Positions 47,072-56,206 of a stretch of DNA of 64,000 bases are shown piece by piece. This stretch comes from Rhabditoides inermis (Eukaryota; Nematoda; Chromadorea; Rhabditida; Rhabditidae), in the NCBI GenBank assembly GCA_963966185.1, contig CAWZYM010000212.1, positions 448,501 to 512,500 on the forward strand, in the 5' to 3' direction. Made by a program: the position numbers and the translations under genes. Under the pieces are notes generated by a model that did no database searches, had not been told where the DNA came from, and saw only the letters and a list, made by a program, of their open reading frames with translations. Position 1 is the stretch's first letter. Each line of letters starts with the position of its first letter.

Positions 47072-47634
47072 AAGACATGCACACCGACCGGCGTCACTGA
47101 CGGGGCAGTCGCTGACAGCGTACATCCTGAGCAGCGGGTCGTCGATGGTATAGGGCACGGGACTCCAGTCCTCGTAAGTCTTCTTCCAGTCCGCCCACGC
47201 AGTCGGCTTGTACAGACCGGCCAGAGCCGTCTGAACATTGATTTCTACAGATCGAAATCGAACCTTTGTTTCATGTTCTTGCTCCGTCCGCTTTTGTGTT
47301 TTGTCCTGATCATTTCCGGATTTTGGTCTTTTAGGTATTCTTGGAACCTTACCTGGAGTGTCATCTGGCACCTGTTGGCGCTGCTGGAGTAGAACTTGGC
47401 CTCCTTCGGTCGCCAGTTCACATCGATCAGCCCCCGACCGACAAACTTGCGAAGCTCCGCTCCCAGACCGTACGCCTGACGCTTGCCGAACTGAAACATG
47501 ATGATTTATCATTTATATATGTTTGTTTTTGATCAGCTGTTGCGTTCGTCCTACTGTAAACTTCGTGGCTTCGTCCTACTGTAGTCATCTCCCCATTTTC
47601 TATGGTTGACCCTTATAGGTCCATAGTTACACAG

Positions 47635-47666
<32 letters not shown>

Positions 47667-47872
47667 AAGAAAGAAAGAGACCCTCCTACCGTAGTCAGCT
47701 CCGTGTTTCCCTCCTGTCCCCATGTCTGGTTTCCGTCGACAAAGTTCTCGGGGTTTCTGTTTCCATGCCGCGTCCCCCACAGAACGAGCTTCGTGTTGCG
47801 GTCAATTTGGATGGAGGCTGAAGCGAAGGTTGGAGACAAGGAAACGAGAAAACAACAGAGGTATATGCACAT
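45113..47872 (-). CDS. histidine acid phosphatase, copy A (intestinal/secreted type)
   Basis: Histidine acid phosphatase, a secreted or lysosomal phosphomonoesterase; nematode members include intestinal acid phosphatases. The 5' region encodes a hydrophobic leader (MCIYLCCFLVSLSPTFASAS), then TKLVLWGTRHGNRNPENF with the catalytic RHGxRxP motif. Later exons: FGKRQAYGLGAELRKFVGRG, AKFYSSSANRCQMTLQ, WSPVPYTIDDPLLRM, EYAPCRQMMAGYWLHHVLS, and MIGYAS joined to HTEVTLALMKLMG, where the usual second catalytic motif HD reads HTE. The C-terminus CGRQSCPLN ends at 45113-45115; minus-strand AATAAA at 45042-45047. The leader could be interrupted by an acceptor (CGCTTCAG) just before ASIQIDR, so the first exon is uncertain. 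Confidence 0.82.
47635..47680. repeat. (GA)n microsatellite
   Basis: GA tract in the first intron of acid phosphatase copy A; corresponding tracts in copy B differ in position and length. Confidence 0.95.
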
Positions 47873-49185
47873 TGGCTAGTAGGTATATTGGCTAGTAGGT
47901 TTATATGTAACTGTGAAATCCTCCCCAAAAAGTGATCACCATTTTCGTGTGCTCTTGTTGGTTTTAAGAGCACAACGTCAGTTTTGCAAAGCTGCTGGAG
48001 CTTGATCCAGAACGATAGTTTCATTTTTACCTAATTTACAGCTAGAAATACTGACAGTCTATCTCTCTCATGTTTTGCGAGCTATAAGCAACCACAAGTT
48101 GACTCTCGGTTTTCCTCTGATCTACCCACATCGTAGATCACCTCGCATGTCCTTATCTCCTTATCATCCTGAACCTACCTTTAGGCAGGACCTCATGGGC
48201 TGCCACAAGAGAGACGAGACAAACCGCTATCAGCAGCATATCTATAAGAACACAAAGATGAGAAACTATCGGGAAAGGAAGGAGAATTCACGTAAGCACA
48301 AATGGTTGACAAGCGCACAGGGAAGTGTACTTTTATACGGTCTTCGAAGGTCAATCTCTCAAAACACTGTAGGGGCGGAGTGCAATGAAAACATTTCAGA
48401 AAGCGAACTGGGAGCAGAAAAGAAAACTTTACATCGGCGAGAAATGGGAAAATTTCTAGTTTGGTATACTTTGATGGCGGCGCCTGCTTTATATACCAAT
48501 GCAAGGGACAAACTTTGAGAGGAAAGTTCCTCTAAAAATGCGACCTTGTATGCCACATTAGCTTTCTTTGCGTTCATCGTTCATGGCAAGTTTGCGAACC
48601 TTGAAGAATTTAAAAAGAGACGTGCACATTTGCTGATTTGGTTGATGCGCACTTTGGTGTTTTGCTTCGAAAAAAAGACTGCCGAAGAAAAACTTCCGCA
48701 TCACAATTGAATATCCAAAAACGTTTGCTGATATCAGTTTGATATGAGTTCACTACTGATATAATCATGAAGAAAAAAGTGACGCAATAAACATACTTCC
48801 AGTTGAGTATAAAAAAAAAGGTTACACGAACTGCTAACTCGAAGTGAAAGTGATATCAAGTCTTTCATTTCATTGTTCTTGTCTTCCGAACATATTCATC
48901 GGCATTCTTAATAACATTTCGTTTTTTTTTTCTTGTGAAGGAAAGAAGAAATGTTTTGTCCTACATCCTTCTAAATTAGATTTACCTTTTTATTGTGAAA
49001 CATACCACATACCACATGTGCTTGAAACTTGCCACCAGATTAATCAATCATCACAATAATCAAGAGTCTTGAGCTTGTACAGTTCACACAGTTTGTCATT
49101 GTATATCTTCTCTTTATTACTACATTTATTACAATTAGTGCATACACATTCATACATATTATGCGGTTTCCGTTGCCGACTCTGT
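47873..49185. promoter_or_regulatory. upstream region of copy A and 3' flank of copy B
   Basis: Contains dispersed repeat copy 3 near 48062-48125, a TATA-like CTTTATATACC at about 48487-48498, and sequence (48345-48640 and 48720-49090) that recurs with copy B at 51500-51780, 52430-52690 and 52770-53075. It marks the junction of a ~4 kb tandem duplication. Copy B's minus-strand AATAAA is at 49113-49118. Confidence 0.65.
48062..48125 (+). repeat. dispersed repeat copy 3
   Basis: Contains CTCTCATGTTTTGCGAGCTA, then TTGACTCTCGGTTTTCCTCT and GATCTACCC, aligned with the ric-8 intron copy (6800-6865). Confidence 0.65.
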
Positions 49186-50419
49186 CTACTTGAGGGGACA
49201 GGACTGGCGTCCGCAAGCCGGCTCCCATTTTTTGATTGCCAGAGGCTGCATGGCAGAAACGAACGCATCGAGGGGAATGAAACCGTCCTTGCCCGCCAGA
49301 CCAGCCATCTGCAAGATAATTGACGTTTTGGCGTATTATTTGTTGTGCGCACTGTCTCAAACCACTTTTGCAACCAATTTATCTGACGAGAGTTAGAGTG
49401 AAAAGCTCTTCGTACCTCCTTGGTGAGCTTGGCTCGGTAGATGACGTGTTGGTCGATGGGGTTGGGATCGTGGTTGAGGAGACGGACGGCGGGCGTCGGC
49501 TTGTCGCGAAACTCGATGACGAACCCGGCCGAAGTCGTCACCTCCTTCTTGTCCACTCCCATCAGCTTCATCAGGGCAAGCGTCACCTCGGTGTGCTGCA
49601 ATCGAAAGGATTCGTTTCTCATCAGTTTTGTTATCAAAAGGCTACAAAGCGAATATAACTCATACTCATATCAATACAATTTAGAAACTCGTACGAATAC
49701 GACATATAGTCAGAATCAGCGAGTTACCCCTTGCTCTGTGCCCAGCAGCCGCTGCACGCGAATGGTTGACACGCGACGCGGACCTGGCTCTCTTTTTTCT
49801 AGCACTCTCTCCGCGTCTCTGACCGTGTGAACAGAGAGAGTCTGACTCAACTCACGATGCGTATCCGATCATCTTCATCCCCTTTCCGTTCTTGGCGTCT
49901 TCGATGGAGGAAAGGACGTGGTGGAGCAGTATCCCGGCCATCATCTGACGACACGGAGCGTACTCCGCACACGCGATCTGGTGGTTCTCCGCTGCAAAAC
50001 AAAATCGAGATGCTGATGTTTTTCAATGTAACATTTCTCTTCTGCGCCTGCTGCCTGCATTACGTTTCGCGCTGCTCCTTAGCACAAAAATGGCAAAAGC
50101 GTTAATACACCACGATTTCCTTTTTCCTATCTCATGTTTGCGATAAATCAGACCGAAGCAAGCAACGTACCGAACTCCATGACCTCCTTGAGGATGCGTT
50201 CTTGTTGTAACCGGGAAGGGTGGGGTGAGACAGCCATGTAGGGAGCGAGGTCTTGTAGAGGTCCTGCAAGAGAGATCTCTCTCTCTCTCTCTTTCTCTCT
50301 CTCACCATTTCAATGAGGTTATCTGCCAGATCAGCAGCGTTGCTGATAGTCGGCTTCCATCCAGTGTGCTGGCGATGTACTCCAGAAGGGCCTTCTTGTC
50401 CTGAAATGGAGGATGAGAG

Positions 50420-50484
50420 AGAGAGAGAGAGAGAGAGAGAAGAGAGAGAAAGAAAAGGTGTGTGTGTGAGAGAGAGAGAGTGAT

Positions 50485-50531
<47 letters not shown>

Positions 50532-50540
50532 GAGAGAGCT
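50420..50540. repeat. (GA)n microsatellite in copy B intron
   Basis: GA tract with AAAG and GTGTGT interruptions; another at 50660-50735 and a third at 51332-51406. Copy A has shorter tracts at the matching introns. Confidence 0.95.
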
Positions 50541-51353
50541 TACCGCAGTCAGCTTTGCCAGTTCGGGCAGTGTATCCTCGGTGATTGGCTTCCAAGCTGA
50601 CAATAGTTTGTATAAAATGGTTTTTAAATGAATCGTAGGTACCACAGTTACAGTGTGAATAACAGAGAGAGAGAAGAGAGAGAGAGAGGGAGAGAGAGAG
50701 AGAGGGGGGGAGAGATAGAGAGAGAAAGAGAGAGACGACCGGCATCACTGACGGGCAGTCGCTGACGCGTACATCCTGAGCATCGGGTCGTCGATGGTAT
50801 AGGGCACGGGGCTCCAATCATCATAAGCCTTGCTCCAATCCGCCCACGCAGTCGGCTTGTACAGACCAGCCAGTGCAGTCTGAATAGGGTTTCCTGTTTC
50901 TTTTTGATTTCCCCATTGTCCATTGTTGAGGTCCAATATGTTATTATGATCACTTCGAGGCCCGGATAGTTACACAGTCGAGAGCGGTCCGCCCCACGAC
51001 CGCGCCGCGGCGCACGCGACGCGCCTCTTATGCGAATTCGCCAGCGAGCGCTTGAGCACGATTATTTTTTGCACTGCGCGCCAGCCGCTTTCTCTGTGTG
51101 CGCACTGTGCGGGCCGTAGACCCCTTACCTGGAGTGTCCATCTGGCACCTGTTGGCACTGCTGGAGTAGAACTTGGCCTCCTTCGGTCGCCAGTTCTCGT
51201 CGATCAGCCATCGGCCAACGAACTTGCGAAGCTCGACCCCCCAAACCGTATGCTTGACGCTTGCCGAACTGGAAAGTTATGGTGCCGTTTGATTGCCGTC
51301 GATGTGTTCCACTGTGAAATGATATATCAGGCGAGAGAGAGAGAGAGAGAGAA

Positions 51354-51409
<56 letters not shown>

Positions 51410-51530
51410 GGCCGCCGCGCGTTCACTGATTAGCGTGAGCCCAGACGCACGCGACGCGGTTGACAATCACACAGTGGTTCTTTTATACCGTTTCCTTTGA
51501 AGGTGAATCTCTCAAAACACAGTCGGAGTG

Positions 51531-51780
51531 CAATCAAAACATTAACTGACAGCTAAATTGGTACTGTAAAACAAAACATTCCAGCGGCGGAGAAATGAGA
51601 AATCTCTAGTTTGGTTTAGTATTTGATCGCGCCGTCTGTTTTATATACCATTGCAGGGGGGCAAACTATGAGAGGGAAAGTTCCTCTAAAAAATGCGACC
51701 TTGTATGCCACACTTGCTATTTGCTTTGCGTTTATGGCAAAGTGAGCGAACATTGGGGGAGTTAAAAAGAAACACATCAG
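51531..51780. repeat. near-identical duplicate segment, copy 1 (partner 52432-52680)
   Basis: Starts CGGAGTGCAATCAAAACATT and runs through TTTATATACCATTGCAGGGG to GGGGGAGTTAAAAAGA. The partner at 52432-52680 is identical except for run-length differences in G and A homopolymers. A third diverged relative is upstream of copy A (48365-48625). Confidence 0.9.
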
Positions 51781-51960
51781 TGATTCGTGAGCCCAACGCA
51801 CGCGCGCGGCACTGCAACGCCGGAAGAGACAGACAGACAGACCCTCGTACCGAAGTGAGCTCTGTGTTGCCCATTTCGTGTCCCCTGTCAGGTTGGTTCA
51901 CGAACTGTTCGGGATTCCTGTTTGCCGCGTTCCCCACAGCACGAGCTTCGTCAGTCGATG

Positions 51961-53188
51961 TGATCGACTCTCAATATCAAGAGAAACAGACTAAGAACAA
52001 TGAAATTTTCTGTGAGTTCACCCTAAAGGTTCAATGATTTTATGACTCGAATAAGTCGGATATCTTTTCTCTCATGATATGATTGCATATAATAAGCAGT
52101 CTGCGTGGGCGTAGTGCTAGTCAGTGTAGTTAGTTTCTGGCTCTGATGTGTCATATGTGACTCGTCATTCTTATCGCTACTTTGATTTTGGGAGCGAAAC
52201 ACATCAGTTTCGCAACTGCTATCCACTGACCCATAGCTTTCAATTCGATCTATAACATCAGGAAATTTGTTATTACCGCAAGCAGACTCGCGTGATTCAA
52301 GAAAAAATCATAACTTCAAGTTTGCCTAACGTTGTCACTCGGTATGTCCTTAGTGTTCTGTGTCTTATACCGTTAGGCAGGACCTCATTTGCTGCCACCA
52401 GAGAGACGAGAAGTGACATTCAACGGAGTGCAATCAAAACATTAACTGACAGCTAAATTGGTACTGTAAAACAAAACATTCCAGCGGCGGAGAAATGAGA
52501 AATCTCTAGTTTGGTTTAGTATTTGATCGCGCCGTCTGTTTTATATACCATTGCAGGGGGCAAACTATGAGAGGAAAGTTCCTCTAAAAATGCGACCTTG
52601 TATGCCACACTTGCTATTTGCTTTGCGTTTATGGCAAAGTGAGCGAACATTGGGGGAGTTAAAAAGACACACGCACATTTGTGGAGTTGATTCGGGCCGA
52701 ATCGGCGCTTCGACTGAAACCAATAAAAGGAAATTTCAAAGTATTATGTGTGAACTTGAATGCCTGAGACGTTTCCTGTTATCAGTTTGATATGAGTTCA
52801 GTACTGATATCAATACAGAGAAACAGTGACGCGATGAGAACGTGCTAAAGGTTGAACTACGAAAAAGTTATTTATATTGCTCGTTGATATTAAAGTCTGC
52901 TCAGATTTTTCATTGTCGTTGTTTCGGGTCTGAAAACACATAGACATTCTTAATCACATTTTTTTCCTTGTGAGGCTGAAAACTTGATTGAAACTTTCCA
53001 TCATACATTAATCATCACAACAATCAGGAAGTGTTTTGAACTTTCACCGTTTGAACTATTCACAGCTTGTCTGTTTGTCATTGGATATGTTATGTGTTCT
53101 GTGTTATGTTCTCGCAATCACAAGTAAGATAAGACCATTTTATTCGAGGTGTATGTACAATTGCAGTATAGTGAGAATGAGACTGGAT
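51961..53188. promoter_or_regulatory. upstream region of acid phosphatase copy B
   Basis: Holds the second copy of the duplicated promoter-like segment (52432-52680), a TATA-like TTTATATACC near 52538, and GTTATCAGT at 52778-52786, the inverse of ACTGATAAC, which fits the intestinal GATA-factor site. The right part (52900-53075) matches the 3' flank of copy B at 48860-49095, so a further unit boundary lies near 53080. The collagen AATAAA (minus) is at 53139-53144. Confidence 0.6.
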
Positions 53189-54054
53189 TTACGCGCGTCC
53201 GACGCGGATAGCCGCGCGGCGCTTCCCGTATCCGGTCGCGGAAGGAGCGGGAGAAGGAGCAGCGGCTCCAGCAGCACCAGCCGCCGCACCATAGTATTCA
53301 CCTGCGGAACCAGTGGAACCAGCAGCACCACCAGTCGAACCAGCGCTGGCTCCTTCGATAGCTCCGGTCCTAGCGGGGCAGGGGCAGTAGGCGGCGTCGG
53401 CTCCGGGCGCTCCCGACTCTCCAGCGGCTCCGGGGGCTCCGTCCACTCCGGGAGCTCCGGGCTTTCCGTCGGCTCCAGCCGGTCCCGCCTCTCCATCGTT
53501 GCCTGCCGGTCCGCGCTCTCCGGCCGCTCCCCGCTTTCCAGCACGTCCGGCACGTCCGGGCCTTCCAGGAGCTCCGGTCGCTCCGTGTCCCCTCTTTCCG
53601 TTGTTGCCGGGCAGACCGTCCTGTCCCTTGGGTCCGGGCTCTCCGGGCGCTCCCGCGTCTCCCTCGGGTCCCTCTCCTCCGCACGGTCCGTCTCCTCCAG
53701 CGGGTCCCGGCTCTCCGGGGGCTCCATCGGGTCCGGCCTCTCCAGCGGGTCCATCAGGTCCCTGCGGTCCGGGCTCTCCAGCCGGGCACTGAATGCACTT
53801 TCCGTCCTGGCTCTTGGTTCCGACGGTGAGTCCGCTGTTGCCCTTGTCTCCGGGCGCTCCCTTGTCTCCGGGGGCTCCGTCGACTCCGGGTGCTCCGGGG
53901 GGTCCGGGCGGGCCGGGGGGACAGTGATTGCCGCCAGCGGAGCACTTGCACTGGTCGGCCCTCTTGACGGCGGAACGGGTGTGGCGGGAGATGGTGTTCT
54001 CCACCATCATCTCCGACCACGCACGGTCAGCGTACTCCTAGAGAGGGAGGGGTT

Positions 54055-54122
<68 letters not shown>

Positions 54123-54263
54123 CACCTTGAACTCCAGGAGCTCCGCTTGCTGTGCCTCATAGAAGGAGCTGGCGTCGAGGAAGAGGCTTCCGATCGCCAC
54201 GACGGCTCCGAAGACGACGAGGCCACAGCCGATCGACACCGTTCCCACGACGACACGGTTCAT
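53189..54263 (-). CDS. nematode cuticle collagen
   Basis: Structural protein of the cuticle. Two exons, 54126-54263 and 53189-54037, joined in phase 0. The N-terminal domain is the nematode cuticle collagen type: [20 protein letters not shown] with a membrane-spanning signal anchor, then [12 protein letters not shown] basic cleavage box RHTRSAVKR precedes the first Cys pair ([10 protein letters not shown]). Gly-X-Y blocks [16 protein letters not shown] and a long second block are separated by the non-collagenous [13 protein letters not shown], with a closing CPC motif, all as in the family. The tail is longer than usual, Gly/Ala/Ser-rich with [11 protein letters not shown], and ends [11 protein letters not shown]. 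The Tyr pair may serve in cross-linking. The only intron is almost all CT on the coding strand. Minus-strand AATAAA at 53139-53144. Confidence 0.95.
54055..54120. repeat. (GA)n microsatellite filling the collagen intron
   Basis: GA tract occupying nearly the whole 88-bp intron between the two collagen exons. Confidence 0.97.
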
Positions 54264-54769
54264 TCTGAAAAGTGTGTATCTTCACTATTATTTCAGACAA
54301 TGAATGAAATGAAGATGCATGCGTGCTTGTGATGCCATCGCCCCGCTGCCATCCCTATATACCCAAAGGATTTCGTGTAGCGCACAGTGTAACACTGTGG
54401 AAAAAGTCATCCGGCGCGCCGTGTTTCGAAGTTTCGAACCGTTTAGTCCGGAGACACGGCTTCTTTCCTTCTTTGCCGCCGGCCCACTGTCCGTGGACTG
54501 GATAACGGACAACAACACAGTCTCTCTTCTCTCTCTCTCTCTCTCCTCTCTCTCGCGCTCTCTCTCCTCTCTCTCTCTCTTAATAATAGGTCAGATAACT
54601 TGCAAAACAACAAAGCACTCGTGGATGTATTCCTTGTAAGTATGCACAGCACACGCACTCTAAGACACTGTAATGAACATGGGAAATCGAAGCGAAAAGC
54701 AAATGTAATCCGAATGTTTTGTGTAAGCAAAGCAGTCATCTCCTCCTCCTCCTCCTCCTCCTTCCACTC
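54264..54769. other. collagen promoter region and MSP gene 3' flank
   Basis: CCTATATACCC at about 54353-54363 is a TATA-like element roughly 90 bp upstream of the collagen start on the minus strand. A CT tract lies at 54525-54580 and CTC triplets at 54737-54760. Confidence 0.55.
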
Positions 54770-55307
54770 CTAAGCAGGACTCTTCTCCACAGCAAACGCG
54801 GCCTAAATATCCAAGTTACCGTAACTTTCAATCTACCGTAACCTTAATGCGGTACTCTCCCTGCGGCGGTCCGTAGTGCTCCGCCCACGCGCCGTCGCAC
54901 GTGCAGCCCTCTAGGGATACCGTGGTAATCGTACCACTACAGTATGCCTCGTACCGGGCGCGGGAATGTGGTAGATGCCAAAGTGATGTCTGTCGTCCTC
55001 GGGCACATCCGCGCCGTCCAGATTCCTACGGTAGTTACTAACAAGATACTGTAATACCGTAACACACTTGAATGTGATGGTGACGTTGGCGCTCTGGCCG
55101 TAGTCGATGATCCCGGTAGCCGGGCGGATCTTGAAGATGTCGTTGCGCGTGCACTTCACCTGAACGGATTGTGTAGACTCCGCCCCTTTAGACCCCGCCC
55201 CTCCACCTTGAACGCTTGTCGTTGGTCGCTCTTGTTGGTGATCTTCATGACGACCTGGATCTCGCCTCGCGGGTTGCCGATGAAGCGGAGCTGAAGAGAG
55301 AGCGGGA

Positions 55308-55356
<49 letters not shown>

Positions 55357-55402
55357 CCTTATCCACTGGATCGACTTGTAGCGCAAACTTTCTCATAGCC
55401 AT
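54770..55402 (-). CDS. MSP-domain protein
   Basis: Small protein made of a single major sperm protein domain (immunoglobulin-like seven-strand fold). Exons encode MAMRKFALQVDPVDK, LRFIGNPRGEIQVVMKITNK (conserved strand region), SDQRQAFKVKCTRNDIFKIR, PATGIIDYGQSANVTITFK, NLDGADVPEDDRHHFGIYHI, GCTCDGAWAEHYGPP and AAFAVEKSPA. The stop is at 54770-54772. The order and the P-x-x-G-x-I motif are typical of the domain. About 140 residues, so a stand-alone MSP or SSP-like protein rather than a VAP-type with membrane anchor. Six or so introns of 35-60 bp, most with TACNGTA words, and one with a GA tract (55314-55350). Sperm expression is likely from the family but not shown by the sequence. Confidence 0.88.
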
Positions 55403-56206
55403 AGTGCTATGTGGTAGTGTGTGCGCGCCGCACACACAAACAGGGAATGACCGACAGACAGGCCGAGGAAACACACGGACAGACAGACAGGCAGACACTC
55501 TGCTTTGCTGTTTGCTGTCTAGACATGACATGTAGATGTATCGAGAACAATAAACGTTCAGTTTGTTTATAATAACAAACGATTCGAGCATTTCTTCCAT
55601 TGGCCAGTCTCTTCAAAACACTCCCGAATGCCTTTCGCACACTTCATTTTCGCCTTTCCGCGCCTAAAAGAATTCGATAAAGTCGATAATCCCACTTCTT
55701 CTCTAACATAAAGTCTCAAACCCCGACCTCAACTCCAAACAGTCAAACTCCAATAAAACAAACAATTTATTAAATCGAAACAATAACACTCTCTCACATA
55801 TCGTAATAATCACTCACTCGCAATTCTTTCTAAATAAAACGTGGCATCATAAAATATAACCGGGACTGTTTAAAAATGTGGAAATAAGACTGCTTGCAAA
55901 AAGAAGAAGACTACGTCGAAAAACTACCTAGGCTATTAGGGGTTACTGTAAGAGGGCCACTAGGGGGTTACTGTACCGGGATACGGTATATAGAGGGCGG
56001 GAAGATTACTCCCCAGTCCACTATCACAGAAAGACGATCTGGGGAAGAGGGTGAAAACAGTTGGCACCTAGACCAAGACACACCAACAATCAAACGGCAT
56101 AAACAAACAATAAAAGCGCTAAAACGAGACTATTCGGGTACTATAGGGGAAGAGGAGGGTACTGTAGCTGTGTGGGTACTGTAGCTCCTCAGAGGAATAC
56201 GGTAGC
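55403..56206. other. spacer between MSP gene and STAR gene
   Basis: AT-rich at 55550-55900 with a minus-strand AATAAA at 55766-55771 that could end the STAR transcript. Several TACTGTA/TACGGTA words at 55945-56205. No gene seen. Confidence 0.5.

Larger units (their letters stand above)
49186..51960 (-). pseudogene. histidine acid phosphatase, copy B, disrupted tandem duplicate
   Basis: Exon-by-exon duplicate of copy A with the same order and the same 3' flank. The last exons are intact (HTEVTLALMKLMGVDKKEVT and following). Elsewhere single-base gains and losses shift the frame: in the GKGMKMIGYAS exon end (donor one base short), in the LKEVMEF exon, in the KALLEYI exon, twice in the LRMYAVSDCP exon, and in the AKFYSSSANRCQM and FGKRQAYGLG exons. 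In the first coding exon a 4-bp deletion removes the His-Gly of RHGxR (near 51923-51928). A promoter-like segment is inserted between exons 1 and 2 (51480-51780). Either a pseudogene or a poorly polished or mis-joined assembly region. Confidence 0.75.

Noticed and set aside
53036..54130. 364-codon Ser/Gly-rich open frame on +
   Set aside because: Antisense shadow of the cuticle collagen; the Ser-Gly pattern comes from reversed Gly-Pro codons.
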